Positions 9,355 to 20,294 of a stretch of DNA of 64,000 bases are shown here, piece after piece. Below the pieces are notes generated by a model. That model was not told where the DNA came from and did not search any database. It saw nothing but the letters and a program-made list of their open reading frames with translations. The number at the start of each line of letters is the position of its first letter. Position 1 is the first letter of the stretch. A program made the position numbers and the translations under genes. Source of the DNA: Methylobacterium oxalidis (GTDB taxonomy: Bacteria > Pseudomonadota > Alphaproteobacteria > Rhizobiales > Beijerinckiaceae); NCBI RefSeq assembly GCF_007992195.1, contig NZ_BJZU01000049.1, positions 1-64,000 of the forward strand. Reading direction: 5' to 3'.

Positions 9355-9927
9355 ATGCTCGAGAAGATTCCGCACGCGGTCGGCGAGGCGCTGTCGGGCC
9401 TCAAGGCCGGCCTCGAGAAGACCGCCTATCACGCCACATTCGCCGGCGTGCCCGCCTCGATCACCGTGACGAGCAGGGATTTCTCGGACGGCGCGCCGAT
9501 GCCCGCACGCTTCACGGAGGACGGTGCCAAGGTCTCGCCGCCGCTCGCCTGGACCGGCGTGCCGCAAGGAGCGCACAGCGTCGCGATTCTCGCCGAGGAC
9601 GCCGACAGCCCGACGCCGAACCCTCTCGTCCACCTGATCGTCTGGAACCTCGCGGGCACCAACGACGCGCTGCCGGAGGGCGGGATCGCGGGTCCCGGCG
9701 GCCCGGGTGCCCACCTCAACCTCGGCCGAAACAGCTTCCTGAAGGACCGGTACCTGCCGCCCGACCCTCCGAATGGGCACGGTCCGCACCGCTACGTCTT
9801 CCAGGTCTACGCCCTCGACCGGACGCTCGATCTCGCGGCCTCGCCGGGCCGCACCGCGCTCCTCGACGCGATGCAGGGCCACGTCCTCGCCAAGGGCCAG
9901 CTCACGGGCACCTACGCGCGGGGCTGA
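9355..9927 (+). CDS. YbhB/YbcL-family PEBP (Raf kinase inhibitor-like) protein
   Basis: 190-residue cytosolic member of the phosphatidylethanolamine-binding protein superfamily. The signature DADSPTPNP starts near residue 82 and GPHRYVFQVYALD lies near 142-154. About 35 residues precede the core, and there is no signal peptide. GGAGG lies six bases before the ATG. The bacterial YbhB/YbcL proteins have no firmly established substrate. It is followed 60 bases later by a quinone oxidoreductase in the same direction. Confidence 0.9.
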   Translation: MLEKIPHAVGEALSGLKAGLEKTAYHATFAGVPASITVTSRDFSDGAPMPARFTEDGAKVSPPLAWTGVPQGAHSVAILAEDADSPTPNPLVHLIVWNLAGTNDALPEGGIAGPGGPGAHLNLGRNSFLKDRYLPPDPPNGHGPHRYVFQVYALDRTLDLAASPGRTALLDAMQGHVLAKGQLTGTYARG

Positions 9928-9987
9928 CGCCCGCTTGCTGCCCGGCGCCGATTCCGGCAAGCACGGCCGGACCGGCGGAGACGCGCG

Positions 9988-10962
9988 ATGAAGGCCTTGC
10001 TGTGCACACGCCTCGGTGACCCCGAGGACCTCGTCATCGAGACGCTGCCTGACCCCGAGCCGAGACCGGGCGAGGCGCTGGTGCGAATCACGGTCGCGGC
10101 CCTCAACTTCTTCGACACGCTGATCATCGCGGGCCGCTACCAAGTGAAGCCCGACCTTCCCTTCTCGCCGGGGGGCGAGGCTTGCGGGACCGTCGAGGCG
10201 TTGGGGTCCGGGACCGAGGGTTTCGCGGTCGGCGACCGCGTGATCGTCCACGTGAAGCACGGGACGGCGCGCGAGCGCGTCGCAGTCTCCGTGCGCCATC
10301 TCACCAAGGTCCCGGAGGGGGTCTCGGACGAGCAGGCGGCCGGGCTCACCATCACCTACGGCACATCGCTTCACGCCCTCAGGGACCGCGCCCGCCTGCG
10401 GCAAGGCGAGACGCTGGCCGTGCTGGGCGCCTCGGGCGGGGTGGGGCTCGCCGCGATCGAACTCGGCGCCTTGCTCGGCGCCCGGGTGATCGCCTGCGCC
10501 TCCTCCGAGGAGAAGCTTGCCGTCGCCCGCGCGCACGGGGCGCACGAGACGCTGGTCTACAGCCCCGAGACGCTGCGCGACGACCTCAAGGCGCTGACCG
10601 GGGGCGCGGGCGTCGACGTGGTCTACGATGCAGTCGGCGACGCCTATGCCGAGCCGGCCCTGCGGGCGCTCGCCTGGAAGGGCCGCTTCCTGGTCGTCGG
10701 GTTCGCCGCGGGCGAGATCCCGCGGCTGCCGCTCAACCTCGTCCTTCTGAAGGGCGTGGACGTGCTCGGCGTCCACTGGGGCGTCTTCGTCGAGCGCGAG
10801 CCGGAGGCGCATCAGGCGAACCAGCGACAGCTCCTCGACTGGGTCGCCGACGGCCGACTGACCGCGAAGGTCCACGGGGTCTACCCGCTCACCGACTACG
10901 TCGAGGCGCTGGGCATCCTCAAGCGGCGCGAGGCCGTGGGCAAGGTCCTGCTGAGGCCCTGA
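9988..10962 (+). CDS. NADPH:quinone oxidoreductase, MDR family
   Basis: 324-residue medium-chain dehydrogenase/reductase of the quinone oxidoreductase branch. The N-terminal GroES-like domain includes GEACGTVEALG, and the nucleotide-binding ASGGVGLAAIELG motif is at about 147-159. The zinc-ligand cysteine cluster of true alcohol dehydrogenases is absent, so a zinc-free quinone or enone reductase is expected. GGAG lies before the ATG. The substrate cannot be told from sequence. Confidence 0.88.
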   Translation: MKALLCTRLGDPEDLVIETLPDPEPRPGEALVRITVAALNFFDTLIIAGRYQVKPDLPFSPGGEACGTVEALGSGTEGFAVGDRVIVHVKHGTARERVAVSVRHLTKVPEGVSDEQAAGLTITYGTSLHALRDRARLRQGETLAVLGASGGVGLAAIELGALLGARVIACASSEEKLAVARAHGAHETLVYSPETLRDDLKALTGGAGVDVVYDAVGDAYAEPALRALAWKGRFLVVGFAAGEIPRLPLNLVLLKGVDVLGVHWGVFVEREPEAHQANQRQLLDWVADGRLTAKVHGVYPLTDYVEALGILKRREAVGKVLLRP

Positions 10963-10977
10963 TCCGGCGACCGGATC
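10961..10977. terminator. Hairpin between convergent genes
   Basis: GATCCGG and CCGGATC form a perfect seven-base stem with a three-base loop, filling the gap between the stop codons ending at 10962 and beginning at 10978. It lacks a T-run, so terminator function is plausible but unproven. Confidence 0.4.
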
Positions 10978-11991
10978 TCAGATCAGGCCCTGCTCGCGGG
11001 CGAGCGCCACGAGATCCGATTGCGGCCGCGCACCGATGTGCTGGATGACCTCCGCGGCCGCGAGCGCGCCGAGGCGAGCGCTCGTCACGTAGTCGAGGCC
11101 GCGGGCGTGGCCCGCGAGGAAGCCCGCTGCGAAGAGATCGCCCGCGCCGGTCGAGTCCACCACCTCGCGCACCGGCGAGATGCCGACACTGCGGATCTCG
11201 CCGCCCTTCACGACGACCGAGCCCTCCTCGGAGCGCGTGACAAGGCCGAGCAGGTGCCGGCCGTGATTGTCGCGCTCGTCGCGAAGCGCCCGGATCGCCG
11301 CTTCGGCATCCTCGGTCTCGTAGAGGCTCTTCAGCTCGCCGATGTTGGCGAACAGGATGTCGACGCTGCCGTCGCGGATAAGGCCCAGGAACTCCTCGCG
11401 GTATCGCCCGACGCAGAAGGCGTCCGACAGCGTGAGGGCCACGGCGTGTCCCGCATTGTGGGCGATCTTCACGGCCTTGCGGAACGCGTCCTTGGCGGCC
11501 GGCGGATCCCAAAGGTAGCCCTCGAGATAGGTGACGCGGGCCCTCGCCACGGTCGCCTCGTCGACATCGGCCGGGGACAGGCCCTGACAGGCGCCCAGAT
11601 AGGTGTTCATCGTGCGCTCGCCGTCCGGCGTCACGAGAACGAAACAGCGGGCCGTCGCGGGGCCGTCGGTCGCGGCGGCCACACCGAAGCGCACGCCGGT
11701 CGCCTTGAGGTCGTGCGCGAAGAGGGCGCCGAGCTCGTCGTCGCGGACCTTGCCGACGAACCCTGTGCGGGCGCCGAGGAGCGCTGCGCCGACCGCCGTG
11801 TTCGCCCCGGATCCGCCGGAGACGATCGTGGCCGGTCCCATGACAGAGAACAGCTCCTCGGCGCGCCCCTCGTCGATCAGCTGCATCGCCCCCTTGTGAA
11901 CGCGCTGGGCTTCGAGGAACCCGTCGTCCGTACGGGCGATCACGTCCACGATCGCGTTGCCGAGGACGAGGAGATCGAGAGGTTCGGTCAT
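10978..11991 (-). CDS. PfkB-family sugar/nucleoside kinase (adenosine kinase-like)
   Basis: 337-residue carbohydrate or nucleoside kinase of the PfkB family. The N-terminus reads LVLGNAIVDVIAR, the first family signature GGSGANTAVGAALLG is near residues 58-72, and the second signature with the catalytic aspartate, DSTGAGDLFAAGFL, near 275-288. The ATG at 11991 is chosen because AGGA precedes it; 16 extra upstream codons lack support. In alphaproteobacteria such proteins are usually annotated as adenosine kinase, but the substrate is not proven by the sequence. Confidence 0.9.
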   Translation of the reverse strand: MTEPLDLLVLGNAIVDVIARTDDGFLEAQRVHKGAMQLIDEGRAEELFSVMGPATIVSGGSGANTAVGAALLGARTGFVGKVRDDELGALFAHDLKATGVRFGVAAATDGPATARCFVLVTPDGERTMNTYLGACQGLSPADVDEATVARARVTYLEGYLWDPPAAKDAFRKAVKIAHNAGHAVALTLSDAFCVGRYREEFLGLIRDGSVDILFANIGELKSLYETEDAEAAIRALRDERDNHGRHLLGLVTRSEEGSVVVKGGEIRSVGISPVREVVDSTGAGDLFAAGFLAGHARGLDYVTSARLGALAAAEVIQHIGARPQSDLVALAREQGLI

Positions 11992-12121
11992 GCGGGCATC
12001 CTGCTCAGACGGTCGAGAAGCGTGGGCGCGCTGTCGCACCCGGGCAGGCGAGGGTCAAGCCGCGGACCTTTCGTCGGGAGGCGGACGACCGGGGAGACGG
12101 CGGTCTCCGGAAGGCTAAGCT

Positions 12122-12223
12122 CGACGAGCCGGACGCGGGGGCGCGGGCCGGATACCGCCGGGGATCTACGACGACGTGCCGCCGCGGCTGCGCGATGAGG
12201 TGAAGAAGGGAGTTCGGCCCTGA
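12122..12223 (+). pseudogene. Possible gene fragment (C-terminal tail only)
   Basis: A short open stretch with no ATG start, closed upstream by a TAA near 12116, ends in GIYDDVPPRLRDEVKKGVRP and a TGA. The charged, protein-like tail looks more like coding sequence than random GC-rich DNA and could be a decayed gene end. The evidence is composition only. Confidence 0.2.
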
Positions 12224-12257
12224 TCGAGACGGCCATCCTTCCGAACGATGGTACCCT

Positions 12258-12575
12258 CTACTGCAGAGTCTTCACCTCACACTGCGCGTAATCCGAGCTT
12301 GCTTTAACGTAGGCGTTGAGCTTCTGGACGTAGGCCTCCGCGAGGGGCCGGAAGGCTTGCGCCTGCGCGTTGTAGGCCCTCACCGCGTCGTTGTAGCTGT
12401 AGGCCTCCCAGCCCGGGCAGCCCTCCTTCGCGTCGAGGCAGGCGGGCTTCTGCGGCAGGGGCGGCTTCGCGGGTTTGGATTCCGGCGGTGGAGGCTCGGG
12501 CCGCGTGCAGGCGGCCTCGGCACCGGCCGACAGGGCAGCCAGGATCAGAAGACCCCACAGAAGCGTGCGCGCCAT
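12258..12575 (-). CDS. Small secreted protein, unknown
   Basis: 105-residue protein with a Sec signal peptide (basic start, then LLWGLLILAALSAGAEA, predicted cleavage after AEA). The mature part has a proline-rich linker (PEPPPPESKPAKPP) and a helical segment rich in Ala, Tyr and Gln, plus four cysteines that could form two disulfides in the periplasm. The ATG at 12575 has GGAGGGAG directly upstream and is much better than one five codons earlier. I do not recognise the family. Confidence 0.7.
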   Translation of the reverse strand: MARTLLWGLLILAALSAGAEAACTRPEPPPPESKPAKPPLPQKPACLDAKEGCPGWEAYSYNDAVRAYNAQAQAFRPLAEAYVQKLNAYVKASSDYAQCEVKTLQ

Positions 12576-12647
12576 GCTCTCCCTCCGCACCGCGATCGGA
12601 CCGCCGGGTTTTCGGGTATCGCCGCCTGCCGGGCAAGTCCGCCCGCA

Positions 12648-13538
12648 CTACTCGGCGGGCGCCATCCGGGAGGGCGCGGCCGGGCGAGACCGTCCGGTAG
12701 CCGGAGAGCCGCGCACGAGGTTCACGAGCGGCAACAGCAGGCCGGCCGCCAGGACCCACCACGCCGGGCGCACGACGTAGGAGAAATCGAGGTTGGCGCC
12801 GAGGACCACGCTCGCCGGCACGCCGCTCTTCAGGCCGTACCAGGCCGCCTCCAGCAGCGCGGTGGCGAGCGCCGCGGCGACGGCGAGCCCGACGAGCGCG
12901 AACGGACGCGTCGTCACCCCGACTCGCTGCATCAGCCGCCAGCCCATCAGGAGGAGGAACAGGCCGGTCCAGAATACCGGGTCGGACACGTCGATCTTCG
13001 ACTGAAGGAAGTAGTGGAAGAGGCCGAGCGCCGAGATCGCGTAGACGATGCGGTGGAGACGGTTCCAGGCCGGCCCCAAGCGCCGGATCATCGTGTCTGT
13101 CGACGTGACACCGAGCGCGACCAGTCCGAGGAGGGCGACGAAGCCGATCGTCAGGTAGAAGCGGAGCGCGATCTCGGACACGACCTTCGTCAGGATGAAG
13201 TTCTGGTCGACCACGTAGAGCGCGAGGTGGATCACCGCGTAGCTGAGCGCCGTGAGCCCGAGCATGCGCCGCAGGTTGATGAGCTTCGGCCAGTTGGCGA
13301 TCCGCCGCAGCGGCGTGACGGCGAGCGAGAGCAGCAGGAAGCGGATGCACCACTCGCCGGTCCCGTGCAGGAGCGCCGTGATCGGCTTCGCACCGAGGGC
13401 ATCGAGCGCGTAGGCGGCGGCGAGGTAGAGGCCGGGCGCCAGCGCGAGCAGAAAGGTGGCGAGCTTCAAGCCGGAGAACCGGCCGCCCCGGTCACGCCAG
13501 GGCCGGGGGAGGGTATGAGGGTGCGCGGTCGTGGGCAT
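12648..13538 (-). CDS. msrQ: Heme-binding membrane subunit MsrQ (YedZ)
   Basis: 296-residue polytopic membrane protein of the ferric-reductase-like YedZ family. MsrQ passes electrons from the respiratory chain to periplasmic MsrP, which repairs oxidised methionines. Family markers include CIRFLLLSLAVTPLR, RRMLGLTALSYAVIHLALY with conserved histidine, and WNRLHRIVYAISALGLFHYF with a second and third heme-ligand histidine. The ATG at 13538 starts a typical N-terminus; the in-frame extension to 13877 has no support. Its usual partner msrP is not adjacent but lies at 51918-52862. Confidence 0.92.
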   Translation of the reverse strand: MPTTAHPHTLPRPWRDRGGRFSGLKLATFLLALAPGLYLAAAYALDALGAKPITALLHGTGEWCIRFLLLSLAVTPLRRIANWPKLINLRRMLGLTALSYAVIHLALYVVDQNFILTKVVSEIALRFYLTIGFVALLGLVALGVTSTDTMIRRLGPAWNRLHRIVYAISALGLFHYFLQSKIDVSDPVFWTGLFLLLMGWRLMQRVGVTTRPFALVGLAVAAALATALLEAAWYGLKSGVPASVVLGANLDFSYVVRPAWWVLAAGLLLPLVNLVRGSPATGRSRPAAPSRMAPAE

Positions 13539-13750
13539 CGTGGGTTTGATTGATCCGGCTTGCGTGGGCGGCGTCCGTCCGGGCGTTGGGGCTGGGCTCA
13601 GCACTTGCGTATGAACCGGGACGCACGATGGCGTCGGCCCGTTCCCGCTGAGGGCCATTCGCCGCGGCGCCGCGTCGGTTACCTCGGGCGGATGTCCCAT
13701 CCCCGAATTTCTCGGCGCGACGCGTCGCCTCCGCACCGGCGTTGGGCTAG

Positions 13751-16234
<2,484 letters not shown>

Positions 16235-16315
16235 TCGGGGCGCCGCTACGTCAGTCTGACGCGTCCGGCGCTTCACGGTTGCGCGGCGAGTCCGCCTGCT
16301 CCTATCGTCCGCCGC

Positions 16316-17230
16316 ATGACCTGCCTCGCCATCGACTTCGAGACGGCCAACGAACGACGCGACAGCGCGTGCGCGGTCGGGCTCGCCTGGATCGAGGACG
16401 GGCGCGTGGTTCGGCGCGCGTCGCGCCTGATCCGGCCGCCGGAGATGCGCTTCTCACCCGGCAACATCCGGGTCCACGGCATCCTTCCGGCCGACGTGCG
16501 GGACGCGCCTCCGTTTCCCGTTGCGATGGCGGAGTTCCTCCCCGATCTGGAGCACGGCCTGATCCTCGCCCACAACGCGCCCTTCGACATGGGCGTGCTG
16601 CGGGCCTCCCTCGCAGCGCATGGGCTGCCGGTGCCGTCGTTCTCCTACCTTTGCACCCTGCAGGTGGCGCGACAGGTCTTTCCGGACCCGGCGGGATGCG
16701 GTCTCGGGAAGGTCGCGAGCCGCCTCGGCATCCGCTTCGAGCATCACGACGCCGGCGAGGACGCCTTCGCCTGCGCCGAGATCGCGCTGGCGGCCGTTCG
16801 GGTGACGGGCGCGGAGAGCGTCGCGGGGCTGACGCGGGTACTACCGCTGCGGGTGACCACGCTGCCGCCCGGTCCCGAAATGCCGAGGTACCGGGCACCG
16901 GGCCGGGAGGGGATCGCGGGGCGCGCCGCCCTGTCGGCCCGGCGGCAGTTTGCGGATGCCGAGGTGCGCTTCATGATCCGCGGCAGCACCGGCAACCGCT
17001 ACGAGGTCGCGCTCGAAGAGCGGCCGTCCGGCCTCTACCTGCGCTGCACCTGCATGGCCGGACGCAACCGCCGCCGCTGCCGCCACGTGGACGCGATGGT
17101 GGACGGCGACGTCACCGATCTGATCTCGGAGAACCTCGCCGACGTGGAGCGCCTGCGCCGGTTGATCGAGGACGCCCCGGCCGGGCACCGCGTCGAGCCG
17201 GAGCGGCTGCGCCGCGTACAGGCGGCGTGA
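16316..17230 (+). CDS. DEDDh 3'-5' exonuclease with C-terminal SWIM-type zinc motif
   Basis: 304-residue protein. Residues 1-165 form an exonuclease domain of the DNA polymerase III epsilon type: motif I with Asp7 and Glu9 (AIDFET), motif II HNAPFDMGVL, and motif III HHDAGEDA with the catalytic histidine and aspartate. The C-terminal part carries Cys244-x-Cys246-x8-Cys255-x-His257 (LRCTCMAG...CRH), which fits the SWIM zinc-finger pattern CxCx(n)CxH, preceded by a strand-rich GSTGNRYEVALE segment. SWIM motifs are known in DNA- and protein-binding proteins. Role in repair or RNA/DNA trimming is inferred. No clear ribosome binding site; it follows ligA by 81 bases. Confidence 0.82.
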   Translation: MTCLAIDFETANERRDSACAVGLAWIEDGRVVRRASRLIRPPEMRFSPGNIRVHGILPADVRDAPPFPVAMAEFLPDLEHGLILAHNAPFDMGVLRASLAAHGLPVPSFSYLCTLQVARQVFPDPAGCGLGKVASRLGIRFEHHDAGEDAFACAEIALAAVRVTGAESVAGLTRVLPLRVTTLPPGPEMPRYRAPGREGIAGRAALSARRQFADAEVRFMIRGSTGNRYEVALEERPSGLYLRCTCMAGRNRRRCRHVDAMVDGDVTDLISENLADVERLRRLIEDAPAGHRVEPERLRRVQAA

Positions 17231-17233
17231 CCG

Positions 17234-17259
17234 CTCCCCCTCCCGGCCGGGAGAGGGAG
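17234..17259. terminator. Bidirectional hairpin between convergent genes
   Basis: Complementary CTCCC and GGGAG blocks around a central CCGGCCGG make a stem between the stop codons at 17230 and 17288. No T-run follows. Confidence 0.5.
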
Positions 17260-17287
17260 GCTCGTGTCCGATCCGAAATCGGGTTTC

Positions 17288-19489
17288 CTACGCCGCCTGC
17301 TGAGCGGCGTCTCCGTAGAAGGTGCCGCCGGCCTCGGCCATCCGCAGGAGGTTGTCGGGCACGCTGAAGCGGGCGCCGTGCTTGGCCTCCAGGCCGCGGG
17401 CGAGGCCGACGAAGGCTTCCGCACCCATGAAGTCGATGTAGGAGAGCGCGCCGCCGGTGAACGGCGCGAAGCCGAAGCCCAGGATCGAGCCGACATCGGC
17501 CTCTCTCGGATCGGTGACCACGCCCTCGCCGACCGTGCGGGCCGCCTCCAGCGCCTGCACCACGAGGAGGCGGTGCTTCAGTTCCTCGACGTCGACGGAA
17601 TCCGGGTCGAGCCGCGTCGGCTGGAGACCCTTGAGCCCGGGCCAGAGGCGCTTCGGCGCGCCCTCCGGATAGTCGTAGAAGCCCTTCTTGTTCTTGCGGC
17701 CGAGCCGCCCCTGGTTCTCGACGAGCTCAACGAGGAGCTGCTTCTGGCCCGGGTCGACCGCCTCGGGTCCGAGCTGCGCCTCGGTGGCCTTGGCGATCTT
17801 GAGGCCGAGGTCGAGAGCCACCTCATCGTTGAGCGAGAGCGGGCCGACCGGCATGCCAGCCATCCGACCGGCCGCCTCGATCATCGCCGGCGGCACGCCC
17901 TCGAGGAGCATCTTGTGGCCTTCCAGCAGGTAGGCCGTGACGCAGCGATTGGCGAAGAAGCCGCGGGAATCGTTGACCACGATGGGCGTCTTCTTGATCG
18001 CACGCACGTAGTCGAGCGCGGTCGCGATGGCGCGCTCGCCGGTGCCCTCGCCCCTGATGATCTCGACGAGCATCATCTTCTCGACGGGCGAGAAGAAATG
18101 GATGCCGACGAACTGCTCCGGCCGGCCCGACGCCTTGGCGAGGCCGGTGATCGGCAGGGTGGAGGTGTTGGAGGCGAAGATCACGTCCGCGCCGATCACC
18201 GCCTCGACCTTCCCGATCACCTCGGCCTTCACCTTCGGATCCTCGAACACGGCCTCGATCACGAGGTCGCAATCCTTCAGGTCCGCGTAGTCCGCGGATG
18301 CCTGTATGCGCGCGAGGAGCGCGTCGCGGTCGGCGGTCTTGGCGCGGCCCTTGTTGATCTGGTTGGTGACGAGCTTGTGGGCGTAGGCCTTGCCCTTCTC
18401 GGCGGCCTCCACCGACTGGTCGAGCAGCACGACCTCCATGCCGGCATTGGCGCTGACGTAGGCGACGCCCGCGCCCATGAAGCCGGCGCCCACGACGCCG
18501 ACCTTCCGCACGGAGGTCGGCGCCACGTCCTTCGGCCGCCGCGCGCCCTTGTTCAGCTCGCCCATCGAGATGAACAGCGTGCGGATCATCGCCGCCGCCT
18601 CGTTCGAGCGCAGGATCTTGGCGAAGTACCGGCTCTCGACCTTGAGGGCGAGATCCATCGGGAGCTGCAGGCCCTCGTAGACCGACGTCAGGATCGCCTT
18701 GGCGGCGGGATAGTTGTCGTGCGTCTCGCGGCGGTAGATGGCGTTGGCCGGCGGCCAGATCATCATGCCGGCGGGCGAGTAGACCTTGCCGGAGGGCGCC
18801 TTGAACTTCGGGACGTCCCAGGACGCGACGGCGGAGCCGCCGCCCTTGATCCACGCCTTCGCGCTGGCGACGACCTCGTCCTTCGGCGCCACCGCGTGGG
18901 CGAGGCCCATGTTCTTCGCCATCAGTGGGCGGATCTGCTCGCCCTTGAACAGCATCTGGAGCGCGTCGCCGGTCTGCATGAGGCGGGCCACGCGCTGGGT
19001 GCCGCCGGCGCCCGGGAACAGGCCGACCTTGATCTCGGGCAGGCCGACCCGGGTCTTGTCGTCGTCCGAGAGGACGCGGTGGTGGCAGGCGAGCGCCAGC
19101 TCGAACGCGCCGCCGAGGCAGACGCCGCTCACCGCCGCCGCGAACGGCTTCCCGCAGGTCTCGAGCTTCCGGTAGAGCAGGCTCAGGCGGCGCGACTCCT
19201 CGAAGAAGTGGCGCATCGCCGCCTCCTCGCCCTGCTCGGCCCTCATGCGTTCGTACTCGCGGCCGAGTCCCTGCAGCATGGTGAGGTCGGCACCGCCCGA
19301 GAAGTTGTCCTTGCCCGAGGTGACGACGCAGCCCTTGATCGCCTCGTCGCCCGCGACGGCGTCCACGATCTGCGCCAGTTCGTCCATCACCTCGGGGGTG
19401 ATGACGTTCATCGACCGTCCCGGCATGTCCCAGGTGGCCAGCGCGATGCCGTCGGCGTCGGTCTCGAAGCGGAAATTCGTGAGATTCAT
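17288..19489 (-). CDS. Bifunctional enoyl-CoA hydratase / 3-hydroxyacyl-CoA dehydrogenase
   Basis: 733-residue FadB/FadJ-type enzyme catalysing the hydration and NAD-dependent oxidation steps of beta-oxidation. The N-terminal crotonase domain has SGGADLTMLQG near residues 64-74 and an oxyanion-hole region with ALACHHRV. The NAD-binding GVVGAGFMGAGVA motif is near 331-343, and the C-terminal dehydrogenase domains carry SNTSTLPI, GIHFFSPV and the DSRGFFANR motif. It lies downstream of the thiolase and acyl-CoA dehydrogenase genes, consistent with one pathway. FadB versus FadJ cannot be settled here, so no symbol is given. Confidence 0.94.
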   Translation of the reverse strand: MNLTNFRFETDADGIALATWDMPGRSMNVITPEVMDELAQIVDAVAGDEAIKGCVVTSGKDNFSGGADLTMLQGLGREYERMRAEQGEEAAMRHFFEESRRLSLLYRKLETCGKPFAAAVSGVCLGGAFELALACHHRVLSDDDKTRVGLPEIKVGLFPGAGGTQRVARLMQTGDALQMLFKGEQIRPLMAKNMGLAHAVAPKDEVVASAKAWIKGGGSAVASWDVPKFKAPSGKVYSPAGMMIWPPANAIYRRETHDNYPAAKAILTSVYEGLQLPMDLALKVESRYFAKILRSNEAAAMIRTLFISMGELNKGARRPKDVAPTSVRKVGVVGAGFMGAGVAYVSANAGMEVVLLDQSVEAAEKGKAYAHKLVTNQINKGRAKTADRDALLARIQASADYADLKDCDLVIEAVFEDPKVKAEVIGKVEAVIGADVIFASNTSTLPITGLAKASGRPEQFVGIHFFSPVEKMMLVEIIRGEGTGERAIATALDYVRAIKKTPIVVNDSRGFFANRCVTAYLLEGHKMLLEGVPPAMIEAAGRMAGMPVGPLSLNDEVALDLGLKIAKATEAQLGPEAVDPGQKQLLVELVENQGRLGRKNKKGFYDYPEGAPKRLWPGLKGLQPTRLDPDSVDVEELKHRLLVVQALEAARTVGEGVVTDPREADVGSILGFGFAPFTGGALSYIDFMGAEAFVGLARGLEAKHGARFSVPDNLLRMAEAGGTFYGDAAQQAA

Positions 19490-19603
19490 CGCTGATCCTC
19501 GGGTTCGCGTCGGCGGCCCGATCGTTCGGGCCCCAGGTCGTTCGGGCTGTCCCTCGCCGCGCGGGACGGAGTTTCAGGGTCGCGGCGCCAGTTCTTGGGG
19601 CGG

Positions 19604-19627
19604 GGCCGGGACCCGAAGGTCCCGGCC
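19604..19627 (-). terminator. Hairpin with UUCG tetraloop after the DUF2059 gene
   Basis: Perfect ten-base stem GGCCGGGACC / GGTCCCGGCC closed by a TTCG loop on the minus strand, 57 bases after the DUF2059 stop. No T-run follows, so it may be a terminator or a 3' stabilising hairpin. Confidence 0.55.
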
Positions 19628-19683
19628 GCCTCGCGTCGGGGCGGCACCGGCCGGAGCGGCCGTCCGTCCCGAGGCGCGCCGCC

Positions 19684-20166
19684 TCATTTCGCCGGCATCG
19701 GCATGCCGGCGGGCGCGCCCTGGTTGTCGCCGGCGGCGGCGACCGTCAGCATGTTGATGAGCTTGGTGACCGCGTTCTGGGAGATCGTGGTCACGGTGGA
19801 GGACGGGTCGGCGTTCAGCGCCTGGAACTTCTGGTAGGTCTTGTCGTCGTAGATGCCGTTGATGTGCTTGAGTTCGTCGAGCGAGAACTTGCTCGCGTAC
19901 TCCTTGGCGAGGCCCTCGACCATGATCTCGCGCTGCTTCTCGAACTCGGCACGGATCTCCTTGCGGATGGCGTCGGCCTTCTCGTCCTTCATCGGCGCGA
20001 CGGTCTTCTCGAGGGCGACGTTGAAGCCGGTCTCGAGGTTCTTGATCACGGTCTTCTGAACGAGGGCCTTGGCCTGCGTGAGCTTGTCCGCGGCCTCGTC
20101 GGCGTGGGCGGCGAGCGGCAGACCGAGCGAGGCGGTCAGCAAGAGGGTGGCGAGCAATCGCGTCAT
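19684..20166 (-). CDS. DUF2059-type secreted protein
   Basis: 160-residue protein with a clear Sec signal peptide (LLATLLLTASLGLPLAAHA, cleavage likely after AHA). The mature part is helical and charged, with FSLDELKHINGIYDDKTYQKF typical of DUF2059 proteins, where a small C-terminal motif contacts an unknown periplasmic partner. It ends in a Gly/Pro/Ala tail. The family's function is not established to my knowledge. It sits between the thiolase and the FadB/FadJ-type gene on the same strand but has its own gaps (128 and 194 bases), so it may be an independent unit. Confidence 0.72.
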   Translation of the reverse strand: MTRLLATLLLTASLGLPLAAHADEAADKLTQAKALVQKTVIKNLETGFNVALEKTVAPMKDEKADAIRKEIRAEFEKQREIMVEGLAKEYASKFSLDELKHINGIYDDKTYQKFQALNADPSSTVTTISQNAVTKLINMLTVAAAGDNQGAPAGMPMPAK

Positions 20167-20241
20167 CGTGGCGTTTCTCCCGTGGATGGTATCGAGGCCG
20201 TGCCGCCGAACGGCGGGGCCGGCCGCCCTCTACCAGCCCAG

Positions 20242-20289
20242 GCAAGGGTTTGGGAGGCGCGGCATCCGCGCCGCACCCCCGGCCCTTGC
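20242..20289 (-). terminator. Nested hairpins after the thiolase gene
   Basis: GGCGCGG/CCGCGCC with a three-base loop at 20256-20272 is flanked by GCAAGGG (20242-20248) and CCCTTGC (20283-20289). The nested arrangement directly after the thiolase stop suggests a terminator or transcript-end structure. Confidence 0.5.
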
Positions 20290-20294
20290 GGTGT

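Noticed and set aside
8500-10875. 791-codon open frame on the minus strand
   Set aside because: It runs antisense through ubiG, the PEBP gene and the quinone oxidoreductase, all of which have clear family motifs.
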